A DNA stretch of 25,041 nucleotides from DASULA01 sp036278435 (GCA_036278435.1 DASULA010000116.1:1-25041), one strand, 5' to 3'; shown: positions 1 to 8,151, counted from the stretch's first letter. Numbers and translations: made by a program. The notes: generated by a model not told the origin, from the sequence alone.

Positions 1-2
1 TG

Positions 3-701
3 GCCGTCCACCTGAGCCCCGGCGAGGTGGTGGCGGACGGTCCCGTCACGCTGCGCGCCACGGTCGCCTCGGACCTGGTGGACCAGACCCAGCACGTGCT
101 GGTTCAGGTCATCCCGCCGGAGGGGTGGCGGGTCGAGCCGGCCGAGCGGCCGGTGAGCCTGGCCTCGGGCGGGTTCACCGGGTACGACGTGACCGTCCAC
201 CCGCCCGTCGGTGCGGCCCGGGCAAGCTATCTGGTGGCGATCCAGGCGTGCGGCGCCGACGGCCGACCGGTCGAGGACGTAGCTACTGTCCATATTGGAT
301 CGCCCCGACGCCGGTTCGGTACGGAGGTGAGCGTCGCTCTGGACATACGCGGCGTGCTGGTGCGGCCGGGAGAGCGCGCCGAGGTCCCGGTCCTGCTCCG
401 TAACGGGCTGCGCAGTCCGGTGCGCGGCGAGGCACGGGTGATCGCGCCGTGGGGGGCGTGGGAGTTGGTCGGCGCCGGCCCGGTGGACCGGGCTGACGGG
501 GTGGACCGTGATGGCCGACCGGCGGTCCGCTCCGCCTCGGTCGGCTTCACCCTTGACGCGGGCCGGCGGGGTCGGGTGTCGTTTCCGGTACGGGTGCCGT
601 CGGACGCTCCGGCCGGGTCGTACTGGGTGCTGGTCAAGGTGACCTACGCCGGCCGGGTCGCCTACACCGAGACCGTGCCGCTGGTGGTGGCATCCCGGTG
701 A
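3..701 (+). CDS. C-terminal part of a NEW3-domain protein, probably a GH38-like glycoside hydrolase (5' end outside window)
   Basis: The reading frame is open from the left edge, so the start lies upstream of the window. About 232 residues are visible. They form two beta-rich immunoglobulin-like repeats: one around IPPEGWRVEPAERPVSL, the other from LDIRGVLVRPGERAEVPVLL to the end. The pattern (PGERAEVPVLLRN, then PAGSYWVLVKVTYAGRVAYTE) matches the C-terminal NEW3/NPCBM-associated region that I associate with actinobacterial family 38 alpha-mannosidases. No catalytic residues are in view, so the enzyme assignment is inference from this tail. The stop overlaps the GTG of the next gene by 4 nt (GTGA), so the two are probably translated together. 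Confidence 0.55.
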   Translation, partial: AVHLSPGEVVADGPVTLRATVASDLVDQTQHVLVQVIPPEGWRVEPAERPVSLASGGFTGYDVTVHPPVGAARASYLVAIQACGADGRPVEDVATVHIGSPRRRFGTEVSVALDIRGVLVRPGERAEVPVLLRNGLRSPVRGEARVIAPWGAWELVGAGPVDRADGVDRDGRPAVRSASVGFTLDAGRRGRVSFPVRVPSDAPAGSYWVLVKVTYAGRVAYTETVPLVVASR

Positions 702-1585
702 GCGACGCCGCGCGGGTCACCGACACGGTGGGCGTGGTGGACGGGGTGGGCACGGTGGCCGGTCGCGAGGTGCCCGGTGAGTTGCTGGACACCCGCCTCG
801 CCGAACTTCGGGCCGGCCCGATGGCCGATCGGCTCCCGCCGGAGCACAGCCTGGAGGGCCGGCGGCTACGCCGGTGGGTCGCCCAACTCGTCCTCACCGA
901 AGAACTGATCCGCACCGAGGCCCGCAGGCTGGGTGTGGGCAACCCCGAACCCGACGTGGAACCGCGCACCGACCCGGGGGCGACCGACCGGCCGCCTCCC
1001 GGATTCGCGGGGCCGGTGCCGAGGTATGGCCACCGCACCGAACCGGTGCCGTGGTCGGCGGGCAGCCTTGCCTCGGCGGTGCTGGCCGCCCTGCCGCTGG
1101 CCCGGGCGCTGTACCGACGGGTGACCGACCACATCCAGCCCGGCGAGGATCGGGCCCGCGACTACTACCGGCGCAACCCGGAACTCTGGGAACACCCGGA
1201 ACGCCGCACACTGTTGCACGTCCATTCGACCGAACCATCAGATCCGGCCAGATTGTGGGTCGACGGCACGTGGTGGACGTGCACGCGCGACGAGTTGCCC
1301 GAGCCACTTGCCAAGCTTGCCTTTTCCGCCGCGCCGAAAGCAATAGTCGGACCGGTAAATACCCCGTTCGGGTGGCAGGTGTGCCTGATCGGGCGGATCA
1401 CCCCCGCCCATGCGCTGAATTTCGACACGGTCCGCGACGAGATCCTGGCCAGGCTGACTCGTTCGGCTCGCGATCGTTACTTCGAACGGTGGGTCGAGCG
1501 ACGTCGATCGGCACTGGTCACGACCGCGGTCGGATGCGAACACCCCGGGGATCCACGACATTCGGATTACGCGCACCATCATTAG
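698..1585 (+). CDS. Foldase-like (SurA/parvulin-related) protein coupled to the upstream glycosidase-like gene
   Basis: This gene encodes 295 residues from a GTG that overlaps the previous stop. There is no signal peptide or membrane segment. The N-terminal half (residues 1-90) reads like a SurA-N helper region: 'DGVGTVAGREVPGELLDTRLAEL' style beta start, then helices. The C-terminal half contains RDYYRRNPELW, then a parvulin-like stretch (LPEPLAKLAFSAAPKAIVGPV, FGWQVCLIGRITPA) and a closing helix (VRDEILARLTRSARDRYFERW). That order resembles peptidyl-prolyl isomerase partners, and actinobacterial homologues have also been labelled malonyltransferase-like without obvious support. The tail EHPGDPRHSDYAHHH is His-rich and could bind metal. 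A folding or assembly role for the coupled glycosidase is inferred; catalytic isomerase activity is not shown. Confidence 0.5.
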   Translation: MSDAARVTDTVGVVDGVGTVAGREVPGELLDTRLAELRAGPMADRLPPEHSLEGRRLRRWVAQLVLTEELIRTEARRLGVGNPEPDVEPRTDPGATDRPPPGFAGPVPRYGHRTEPVPWSAGSLASAVLAALPLARALYRRVTDHIQPGEDRARDYYRRNPELWEHPERRTLLHVHSTEPSDPARLWVDGTWWTCTRDELPEPLAKLAFSAAPKAIVGPVNTPFGWQVCLIGRITPAHALNFDTVRDEILARLTRSARDRYFERWVERRRSALVTTAVGCEHPGDPRHSDYAHHH

Positions 1586-1694
1586 TAACGGCCCCAGTAA
1601 CAAACCGAGCCCGGTCACACAGACGCTATGTCCTCGACGTAACTGGATTTCCGTCCCATGCAATCGCATTTTCACATCTTCTCTCGGAGGATCG

Positions 1695-2525
1695 ATGCGC
1701 AGGCGTGGAGTGGTGCAGGTTCTCGCCGTAGCCAGCTTCGTGTTGGTACTCGGATCGTTGGCCACGAAAGACGGTGGCCACGGCGCCCGGCCGGTGGCGG
1801 CCCCGGCGCCCAACCCGGTCGGCGCCGGCTCGCACGGGCCGGATCGGACGCCCGCCGACGACGCCCGACCGCCGGCGGACCCACGGTCGCAGCCGGCCCG
1901 GCCCCGGCCCCCGACCGACATCCCGCGGCTCCCGATCAGTTTCGTGCAGCGGCCCCGGCCAGCCGGGGCGGTGGCGCTGACCATCGACGACGGTCCGAGC
2001 CCGGTGTGGACGCCACCGGTGCTGGACCTGCTGGCCAGGTACCACGTGCACGCCACGTTCTGCCTGATCGGCGAACAGGTCCAGAAGTACCCCGACCTGG
2101 TACGCCGGATCGCGGCCGGGGGGCACACGCTGTGTGACCACACCTGGGATCACGACGAGCTGCTGCCGAGCCGTTCCGCGCAGGTCATCGACAGCGAGAT
2201 CCAGTCGACCTTCGACGCGATCGTGCGGGCCAGCGGGGGTGTCCGCCCGGTCTACTACCGGGCGCCCGGCGGAAACTGGGGCGACGGGCAGGTGACCGGG
2301 GAGGCCCGCCGGCTCGGCATGACCAGCCTCAACTGGAGCGTGGACCCGGTGGACTGGAGCCGGCCGGGAACCCAGAAGATCATCTCGGTGGTGCTGGGCA
2401 GCACCGAGCCCGGCGATGTGATCCTGATGCACGACGGCGGTGGGAACCGGCAGCAGTCGCTGGACGCGCTGCGGGTGATCCTGCCCACCCTGCTCGCCCG
2501 CGGGGATACGTTCGTGACCCCCTGA
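1695..2525 (+). CDS. Exported polysaccharide deacetylase (NodB domain, carbohydrate esterase 4 type)
   Basis: The gene encodes 276 residues from an ATG preceded by the ribosome binding site cggagg. Residues 5-24 form a hydrophobic signal or anchor segment after MRRRG. A Pro/Ala/Arg-rich linker follows to about residue 90, and then the NodB domain. All five CE4 motifs are visible: TIDDGPS (the first Asp is the usual base, the second a metal ligand), DHTWDH in the position of the HTxxH metal motif, YRAPGG, LNWSVDPVDW and VILMHDGGG. The expected reaction is removal of N-acetyl groups from peptidoglycan or another envelope polysaccharide outside the membrane; the substrate cannot be read from sequence. 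A 60-nt gap separates it from the phosphoesterase gene on the same strand. Confidence 0.9.
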   Translation: MRRRGVVQVLAVASFVLVLGSLATKDGGHGARPVAAPAPNPVGAGSHGPDRTPADDARPPADPRSQPARPRPPTDIPRLPISFVQRPRPAGAVALTIDDGPSPVWTPPVLDLLARYHVHATFCLIGEQVQKYPDLVRRIAAGGHTLCDHTWDHDELLPSRSAQVIDSEIQSTFDAIVRASGGVRPVYYRAPGGNWGDGQVTGEARRLGMTSLNWSVDPVDWSRPGTQKIISVVLGSTEPGDVILMHDGGGNRQQSLDALRVILPTLLARGDTFVTP

Positions 2526-2585
2526 CTCCGACGGGTCACCCGACGGTGTTGTCCGGGGCCGGGGCTGCCAGCCGATGCGTTCTCG

Positions 2586-4148
2586 GTGATGATGGGACAG
2601 GTGACATGGACCGGCCGCCTACGCGAGACGGCATCGCGGGTCTACGCCGGGATCGGCCGGCGAGTTCCGCGTGCGCGAAGCGGCCTGGCGGCGGCCGGTC
2701 GGGCCGGTGCGCTGACCGGCCGAGTCCTGGGCCGGCTGTCACCCCGTTGGGTGCACCGGTGGGCGGTCCGGATCGTGGTCGCGCTGGCCGGCGCGGTGCT
2801 CGGGCTGATGCTGGGTGCGCACACCACCAGCGCGGTCGGGCCGTTCGACGCGAGCTTTGATCTGCGTCCCAGCCTGAGCGGCGGCAGCGTGGTGCACATC
2901 CCGCCGCTGGGGTCACTGGAGCTGCGCACCCAGTCCGGCCCGTTGCGGTTGGACGTGGAGCTGCAACGGCTGCGACCGGCCGAGGCGCAGGCCCTGCTGC
3001 GGGACCCGGCCAGGCTCCAGGGCATCGGCGACCGGGCCATCGACGACGTCCGCGCGGCGGTCACCCTGCTGGCGATCAAGGCCAGCCTGTCCGCGCTGGC
3101 CGGCGCGGCGCTGCTCAGCCTGCTCGTCCACCGCTGGCGGTTCCGCGAACCGTTCATCGCCGCCGGGTTGAGTGTGGTGATGCTCGGCGCGGTGGCCGGC
3201 GGCGCGTACGCCACCCGGCGGCCGGAGGCGATCAGCGAACCCACCTACACCGGCCTGCTGACCAACGCCCCGGCGCTGGTCGGCGACGCGCGCAGCATCG
3301 TGAACCGGTTCGGAGCGTACCGTGAGGAGCTCGCCGGCCTGGTGACGAACGTCAGCAAGCTGTACGCGACCGCCACCACACTGCCCACGTTTCAGCCCAA
3401 CGACTCGACCATCCGGGTACTGCACGTCTCCGACCTGCACCTGAGCCCCACCGCCTACAGCGTGATCAAGTCGGTGGTGGGCCAGTTCAAGGTCGACATG
3501 GTGATCGACACCGGCGACCTGACCGACTGGGGCAGCGAGCCGGAGACCAAGTACGTGCAGGGCATCGGTTCGCTGCACGTACCGTACGTGTACATACGGG
3601 GCAATCACGACTCGGCCGCCACTGCTACGGCGGTCGCGTCGCAGCCCAACGCGATCGTGCTCGGCGGCGGGCCGCCGGTCACCGTCAAGGGGTTGACCAT
3701 CATCGGCACCGGGGACCCACGGTTCACCCCGGACAAGGAGACCCGGGACGACAGCGCGTCGGCCGAGGAGGTGCAGTCCGCCGGCCAGCAGCTCGAAACT
3801 GTGGTGAAATATCTTCTCAAACCACCCGATATCACCCTGCTACACGACCCACTGTCCGCGGTACCACTCAAGAACAAGGTGCCGCTGATCCTGGCCGGCC
3901 ACATCCACAAACGGGAAGCCGAACGGCTGGGGAAGACGTTGGTCCTGGTGGAGGGCTCGACCGGCGGCGCGGGCCTGCGAGGCCTCCAGGGTGAGAAACC
4001 GACACCGATCGAGTGCTCAGTGCTGTACTTCGATGCCAAGACACACAAACTCCAGGCATACGACGCGATCACGCTGGGTGGCCTGGGGCAGACCGAGGCA
4101 ACCATCGAGCGGCACCTGGTCGGCGGCGAGCCACAGGCTGGGAGCTGA
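2586..4148 (+). CDS. Membrane-anchored calcineurin-like metallophosphoesterase
   Basis: The gene encodes 520 residues. Hydrophobic segments lie at about 61-80, 161-181 and 190-210, and a roughly 80-residue loop (82-160) separates the first two. The phosphoesterase domain follows from about 276 with every metal-site motif intact: HVSDLH (D and H ligands, about 280-285), TGDLTD (309-314), RGNHD (338-342), LLHDP (418-422) and AGHIH (437-441). The catalytic domain therefore follows three membrane passes; which side of the membrane it occupies is uncertain. The substrate is not predictable (phosphomonoester, phosphodiester or nucleotide lipid). The start is ambiguous: GTG 2586, ATG 2589, ATG 2592 and GTG 2601 share the frame, and none has a strong ribosome binding site. 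Confidence 0.85.
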   Translation: MMMGQVTWTGRLRETASRVYAGIGRRVPRARSGLAAAGRAGALTGRVLGRLSPRWVHRWAVRIVVALAGAVLGLMLGAHTTSAVGPFDASFDLRPSLSGGSVVHIPPLGSLELRTQSGPLRLDVELQRLRPAEAQALLRDPARLQGIGDRAIDDVRAAVTLLAIKASLSALAGAALLSLLVHRWRFREPFIAAGLSVVMLGAVAGGAYATRRPEAISEPTYTGLLTNAPALVGDARSIVNRFGAYREELAGLVTNVSKLYATATTLPTFQPNDSTIRVLHVSDLHLSPTAYSVIKSVVGQFKVDMVIDTGDLTDWGSEPETKYVQGIGSLHVPYVYIRGNHDSAATATAVASQPNAIVLGGGPPVTVKGLTIIGTGDPRFTPDKETRDDSASAEEVQSAGQQLETVVKYLLKPPDITLLHDPLSAVPLKNKVPLILAGHIHKREAERLGKTLVLVEGSTGGAGLRGLQGEKPTPIECSVLYFDAKTHKLQAYDAITLGGLGQTEATIERHLVGGEPQAGS

Positions 4149-4160
4149 CTTCGGACGGCT

Positions 4161-4190
4161 TTGGCAGTTGCCCGCTGCGTCCCGTATGCT
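4161..4190 (+). promoter_or_regulatory. Promoter of the tRNA-Glu/Asp/Phe cluster
   Basis: TTGGCA (4161-4166) and TATGCT (4185-4190) are separated by 18 nt, close to the actinobacterial housekeeping consensus. Transcription would begin near 4197, leaving about 85 nt of leader before the first tRNA. No other good promoter was seen between the tRNAs. Confidence 0.6.
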
Positions 4191-4282
4191 GGCGAAGCTC
4201 CCGACGGCTAGGCGGGAGGATCTGAACTGCCCACGGCGCTCCCGTCATGGTGTGCGACGATAGAAGCGGCATGGACAGGTCG

Positions 4283-4355
4283 GCCCTCATCGTCTAGCGG
4301 CCTAGGACGCCGCCCTTTCAAGGCGGTAGCACGGGTTCGAATCCCGTTGGGGGCA
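4283..4355 (+). tRNA. tRNA-Glu (anticodon TTC)
   Basis: A complete 73-nt cloverleaf. The acceptor GCCCTCA pairs with TGGGGGC (one G-T pair). The anticodon stem CCGCC/GGCGG encloses CTTTCAA, giving anticodon TTC. The T arm is ACGGG-TTCGAAT-CCCGT. The discriminator is A and CCA is not encoded. Confidence 0.96.
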
Positions 4356-4368
4356 CGAACAGTTCCAT

Positions 4369-4442
4369 GGCCCCGTAGCGCAGCTGGTTAGCGCGCCGCC
4401 CTGTCACGGCGGAGGTCGCGGGTTCGAGTCCCGTCGGGGTCG
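4369..4442 (+). tRNA. tRNA-Asp (anticodon GTC)
   Basis: A complete 74-nt cloverleaf. The acceptor GGCCCCG pairs with CGGGGTC. The anticodon stem CCGCC/GGCGG encloses CTGTCAC, giving anticodon GTC. The T loop is TTCGAGT. The discriminator is G and CCA is not encoded. It follows tRNA-Glu after 13 nt, so the two are probably cotranscribed. Confidence 0.96.
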
Positions 4443-4479
4443 CAGGGCGTCCGGCCACATCGACCGGAACCACCTGCTT

Positions 4480-4553
4480 GGCCAGGTAGCTCAGTTGGTA
4501 CGAGCGTCCGCCTGAAAAGCGGAAGGTCGGCAGTTCGATCCTGCCCCTGGCCA
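4480..4553 (+). tRNA. tRNA-Phe (anticodon GAA)
   Basis: A complete 74-nt cloverleaf. The acceptor GGCCAGG pairs with CCTGGCC. The anticodon stem TCCGC/GCGGA encloses CTGAAAA, giving anticodon GAA. The T loop is TTCGATC. The discriminator is A and CCA is not encoded. It is the last tRNA of the cluster; the first copy of a 124-bp palindromic repeat begins at its 3' end. Confidence 0.96.
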
Positions 4554-4675
4554 CCCGCTCCTGGTGTTGTGTGCTCGCGAAGAGCACTCGCCACAGTCGC
4601 TTCACGTCTCCTGGGGGCGAAGCCCCCAGACCCCACCCGGCGGGCTCCGCCCCCGGACCCCCAACATCACCCACC
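4552..4675 (+). repeat. 124-bp palindromic element, copy 1
   Basis: This sequence is identical over 124 bp to positions 4694-4817 (offset 142). It contains three hairpins: TGCTC/GAGCA with loop GCGAA, CTGGGGGC/GCCCCCAG with loop GAA, and GGCGG/CCGCC with loop GCT. The middle hairpin directly follows the tRNA cluster and could end its transcription, although no T run follows. The style resembles the GC-rich palindromic elements scattered in actinomycete intergenic DNA. It carries no coding sequence. Confidence 0.85.
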
Positions 4676-4693
4676 TCAACCCACCCACCACGG

Positions 4694-4817
4694 CACCCGC
4701 TCCTGGTGTTGTGTGCTCGCGAAGAGCACTCGCCACAGTCGCTTCACGTCTCCTGGGGGCGAAGCCCCCAGACCCCACCCGGCGGGCTCCGCCCCCGGAC
4801 CCCCAACATCACCCACC
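4694..4817 (+). repeat. 124-bp palindromic element, copy 2
   Basis: The exact second copy of 4552-4675, separated from it by an 18-nt pyrimidine-rich spacer (4676-4693). The absence of any mismatch implies a recent duplication or ongoing gene conversion. Confidence 0.85.
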
Positions 4818-4852
4818 CCAACCAAACCCACAGGCGCGGGAGGTGGTGGCTG

Positions 4853-5115
4853 CGAACGGACAGACGATCCGTGCGGACGGTTCTGGACCGTGGGTGCGGC
4901 ACCGGGGAAACCAGCCGCCGGGTCCTCCAGGCTCATCCGTCGGCGCGCTCGACGGCAATGCGGACATGTTGGCCGCGGCTGCGTCGTCGTTGGACTCGTC
5001 GCGGGTGACGTTGCGACGGCAGTTCGATTGGCTGGCTGTTGTCGGGCTCCATGCGCAGGTGCACTGGCAGTACCGCGACCCCACCGTCCTGACGGTTGAC
5101 AAACAACACGACTGA
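4853..5115 (+). pseudogene. Remnant of a SAM-dependent methyltransferase
   Basis: From 4871 one frame reads RTVLDRGCGTGETSRRVL, a clear class I methyltransferase motif I, and then HPSA. The next expected segment (ALDGNADMLAAAASSL, the acidic-loop region after strand 2) appears in a different frame from about 4950, so at least one base has been lost. The second frame goes on with RVTLRRQ and then FDWLAVVGLHAQVHW, which resembles the FDLVVSxLAVHHL strand 4 region, with a deletion between the two. It ends at TGA 5113-5115. No intact start or ribosome binding site is present. The reading rests on motif order only, and the remnant is short. Confidence 0.42.
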
Positions 5116-5208
5116 TGGCGAGGACGTCGGCCGCGGCAGAAGGCTGCCGTCACGGTGACCGGGCACCCCTGGGATCAGGTGCCCGACACCAGCGCCGCCC
5201 CGCCGGCG

Positions 5209-5667
5209 TTACCCCGCCGAACGCGGTGTCGGGTCGGCGAGAATTCCCTCAAGCATGCCGGTGGCTTGGCCGACCTCGATGAGATAGCCGTCCGGGTCGC
5301 GCAGGTAGCAGCGCAGCTCGGCTTTGCGGTCGATCGGCTGGGTGAGGAACTGGGCGCCGTTGGTAGTCGCCTCGGCGTAGAAGGTGGCGATATCGGCGAC
5401 GCGGACATTCAGGAAGCTCGACACGGGATCGCCGGGTTCGGGTGCGCCCAGCCTGATGTCGGGCTTGTCCGGGGTGGGCCCACCGCCGGGGTTCATGATG
5501 ATCCACCCGTTGGCGACCTTCACGATTGCCGGGTTCTCCTCCAGGACGACCTGTCCGCCGAGGATGTCGGCGTAGAAGCGTCGGGAACGGGCCACGTCCC
5601 GCACGGTGATGAAGTGGGTGAGGATCAGCCCTTCTACGGGGGCGGGCAGGTTGCCGTGGGTTTCCAT
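5209..5667 (-). CDS. VOC-superfamily (glyoxalase/bleomycin-resistance fold) protein
   Basis: The gene encodes 152 residues from an ATG at 5667, with the ribosome binding site GAGGAGGG about 9 nt upstream. Two beta-alpha-beta-beta-beta modules are readable. The first starts at GLILTHFITVRDVARSRRFY (His 18 is in the usual metal position) and runs to WIIMNPGGG. The second starts at SSFLNVRVADIATFYAEA and ends with CYLRDPDGYLIEVGQ, the typical closing strand with its Glu ligand. Such proteins include dioxygenases, isomerases and antibiotic-binding proteins; nothing here identifies a substrate. It lies downstream of the TrmO-like gene on the same strand, with 129 nt between them. Confidence 0.85.
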   Translation of the reverse strand: METHGNLPAPVEGLILTHFITVRDVARSRRFYADILGGQVVLEENPAIVKVANGWIIMNPGGGPTPDKPDIRLGAPEPGDPVSSFLNVRVADIATFYAEATTNGAQFLTQPIDRKAELRCYLRDPDGYLIEVGQATGMLEGILADPTPRSAG

Positions 5668-5796
5668 GGTGACCGGCCCTCCTCAGGTTCGGCAGCATCC
5701 GGCTCGGCCACCGTAGGTCACCACTGTTGGGCTTTCCGTCACCGACTCGCTGTGGGCGTTCGATCGTGTCGGCCACCGTGTCATCGCGGACGCCGG

Positions 5797-6213
5797 TCAC
5801 CGGTCTGATGCGCGGTTGAGGATGGGCTTGACGTCGACGATCGGGGTTCCGTCCAGGGCCTCCAGGTCGCGCACCCGGATCCGCCGGCCCTCGATCGCGA
5901 CGATTCGCACCCGGTGCAGGCCGACCGGGTTCGGACGGTCCGGTGAGCGGGTACTGAAGACTCCCGTCTCCGGTCGGTCGGGGTCTCCCCTGGGGCGCAC
6001 GGACAGGACATCGCGGCGGGCCCGGTCGAGCCAGGTCAGGATCAGCACCTCGGTACCGACCGCGAGATCACGGATGCCCTCGTCCACCGCCTCGTCGAAC
6101 ACCAGCACCGCCTCGGGTGCCCCCTCGTCGCCCTGCTTCGGAGCCTGGTCGCGTTCGGTCAACGGGGACTCGACCCACCCGATCGGGCGCACGGTATACA
6201 GATCCTCGGTCAC
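5797..6213 (-). CDS. trmO: TrmO-like (TsaA domain) SAM-dependent methyltransferase, single-domain form
   Basis: The gene encodes 138 residues from a GTG at 6213, preceded by GAGGAGG 5 nt upstream; longer upstream reading is shadow of the divergent peptidase gene. The start VRPIGWVESPL and the signature GVFSTRSPDRPNPVGLHRV (about residues 86-104) are diagnostic of the TsaA/TrmO domain, which binds S-adenosylmethionine and in enterobacteria N-methylates t6A at position 37 of tRNA-Thr. The closing DLEALDGTPIVDVKPIL is also typical. The C-terminal extension of the enterobacterial protein is missing, as in many short homologues, so the exact substrate is less certain than the family. Confidence 0.85.
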   Translation of the reverse strand: MTEDLYTVRPIGWVESPLTERDQAPKQGDEGAPEAVLVFDEAVDEGIRDLAVGTEVLILTWLDRARRDVLSVRPRGDPDRPETGVFSTRSPDRPNPVGLHRVRIVAIEGRRIRVRDLEALDGTPIVDVKPILNRASDR

Positions 6214-6348
6214 CGCGCCTCCTCGCCGGTGGGCGTCACCGACCGGCCTCCGGCGACCGGCCACGACCACATCCTGCCCTGACCCGAGCAGCCGGACCGG
6301 CTTTTCCCCTGTGGGCAACGTTCGGTGCTCGAACGTCGCGGGGGGCCG

Positions 6349-8151
6349 ATGATCGTGCACGATGTCAGGGTGACCACCTCGACTCCCTCCGCCGAACCGC
6401 ACTGGATCCGCCGCTTCCGTGCGGCGCGGGTGTCGCTGCCCGCCTGGGCACGGGGCGCCCCGCACCGATGCCTGTACCAGTCCAACGCCAGCGGCGCGTA
6501 CGAGCTGTACGCCTGGGACCGCGACACCGGAACCCACCGGCAGGCCACCGCGCGGGCGAACGGCACCAGGATCGGCACGCTCAGCCACGACGGCCGGTGG
6601 ATCTGGTGGTTCGCCGACACCGACGGCGACGAGTGGGGGGTGTGGATGCGCGAACCGTTCGACGGAAGCGCTCCCGCCGAACCCGCCTCTCCCGGGCTCG
6701 GCCCGTCGTACCCGGCCGGGCTCGAAGTCGGCGACCGGGTGACCGCGATCGGACGGACCACCGGCGACGGCTCCAGCGTGCACGTCCTGTTCGGCGGCAG
6801 TCCGCCGGAGACCCGGTACGCCTCCCCGGAGGAGGCCGAACTCGGCGCGCTGTCCACCGACGAGTCGGTGCTGTGCCTGCTGCACTCCGAGCACGGCGAC
6901 GCGCGGCACATGGCTTTACGGGTCATCGACGTACGCGACGGCTCCACCGTGGCCGACCTGTGGGACGGTCCGGGACGCGGCCTGTCCGTCACCGGGTTCA
7001 GCCCGCTGCGCGACGACCGGCGGCTGCTGGTGGTGCACGAGCGGCGTGGACGGCTCGAACCGCTGATCTGGGATCCGGTCGCCGGCACCGAACGGGAGAT
7101 CCGGCTCGACCTGCCCGGCCAGGCCGAGGCCGAGTGGTACCCGGATGCCTCGGCGCTGCTCGTGGTGCACCAGCACGCGGCGCGCAGCGAGTTGTTCCGG
7201 TACGACCTGGACACCGGGGAGACGACCCGGTTGGACACCCCGGCCGGCGTCGTGTCGCAGGCGACGGTCCGGCCGGGCGGCGCGGTGGAGTTCTCCTGGT
7301 CGTCGGCGGCCGATCCGCCCTCGGTCCGGGCGGTCGGTGGCGCCGAGGTGGTCACCGCGCCGGGCGAACCCGCGCCCGGGTCGGTACCGGTCGCCGACGC
7401 CTGGGTGGACGGCCCCGGCGGTCCGGTCCACGCGCTGGTGTCCCGCCCGCCCGGGCGGACCGGGCCGTGCGCCACGGTCTTCCTGATCCACGGCGGGCCG
7501 TCCAGCGCCGACACCGACGCGTTCCGGCCGAACCGGGCGGCATTCGTGGACGCCGGCTACTGCGTGGTGCACGTCAACTACCGCGGCTCCACCGGGTACG
7601 GCACCGCATGGCGGGACGCCCTGGAGGGCCGCCCGGGGCTGACCGAGTTGGAGGACGTCGCCGCGGTGTGCGAGTGGGCGATCACATCCGGCCTGGCCGA
7701 CCCGGCGCGCTGCGTCATCGCTGGCGGCTCGTGGGGCGGCTACCTCACCCTGCTCGCCCTGGGCACCCAACCGGAACGATGGGCGGCCGGCCTGGCCATC
7801 GTCCCGGTGGCCGACTACCTGGCCGCCTACGAGGACGAGATGGAACCGTTGAAGGCGTTCGACCGGTCCCTGTTCGGCGGCTCGCCGGCCGAGGTACCCG
7901 ATCTCTACCAGCGCTGCTCACCGATGACCTACGTCGAGGACGTGCGGGCCCCGGTGATCGTGCTGGCCGGGGAGAACGACCCACGCTGCCCGATCCGGCA
8001 GATCGACAACTATCTGGCACGGCTGGCGGCCCGGGACACCCCACACGAGGTGTACCGGTTCGACGCCGGCCACGGCAGCCTGGTCGTGGACGAACAGATC
8101 CGGCAGACCGGGGTGCTGCTTGACTTCTGCCGGCGGCACGTCGCCCCCTGA
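6349..8151 (+). CDS. S9-family serine peptidase (prolyl oligopeptidase / acylaminoacyl-peptidase type)
   Basis: About 600 residues. The N-terminal two thirds form a beta-propeller with repeated WD-like blades (GAYELYAWDRDTGTHRQ, GRWIWWFADTDGDEWGVW). The C-terminal alpha/beta-hydrolase domain starts near FLIHGGPSSAD. The catalytic triad is visible: Ser 461 in GGSWGG, Asp 544 in ENDPRCP, His 575 in DAGHGS. There is no signal peptide, so it probably cleaves short or acylated peptides in the cytoplasm. The start could be GTG 6325, ATG 6349 (chosen: purine-rich cgggggg upstream) or GTG 6370. It is transcribed divergently from the TrmO-like gene. Confidence 0.9.
   Translation: MIVHDVRVTTSTPSAEPHWIRRFRAARVSLPAWARGAPHRCLYQSNASGAYELYAWDRDTGTHRQATARANGTRIGTLSHDGRWIWWFADTDGDEWGVWMREPFDGSAPAEPASPGLGPSYPAGLEVGDRVTAIGRTTGDGSSVHVLFGGSPPETRYASPEEAELGALSTDESVLCLLHSEHGDARHMALRVIDVRDGSTVADLWDGPGRGLSVTGFSPLRDDRRLLVVHERRGRLEPLIWDPVAGTEREIRLDLPGQAEAEWYPDASALLVVHQHAARSELFRYDLDTGETTRLDTPAGVVSQATVRPGGAVEFSWSSAADPPSVRAVGGAEVVTAPGEPAPGSVPVADAWVDGPGGPVHALVSRPPGRTGPCATVFLIHGGPSSADTDAFRPNRAAFVDAGYCVVHVNYRGSTGYGTAWRDALEGRPGLTELEDVAAVCEWAITSGLADPARCVIAGGSWGGYLTLLALGTQPERWAAGLAIVPVADYLAAYEDEMEPLKAFDRSLFGGSPAEVPDLYQRCSPMTYVEDVRAPVIVLAGENDPRCPIRQIDNYLARLAARDTPHEVYRFDAGHGSLVVDEQIRQTGVLLDFCRRHVAP

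Noticed and set aside
4318..4674. Open frame on the - strand through the tRNA cluster, with segments such as PTGLEPATSAVTGRR and TGFEPVLPP
   Set aside because: These peptides are the well-known false translations of the antisense strand of tRNA genes. The tRNA cloverleaves explain the sequence.
4564..5115. 183-codon + strand ORF covering both 124-bp repeats
   Set aside because: The first 90 codons only translate the palindromic repeats and their low-complexity flanks. Only the last part shows protein-like content, and that belongs to a broken methyltransferase in two frames.
5155..5808. 217-codon + strand frame opposite the VOC gene
   Set aside because: The - strand encodes a complete VOC protein with a ribosome binding site. 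The + frame reads as its mirror (Val/Gly/Asp-rich) and has no start signal.
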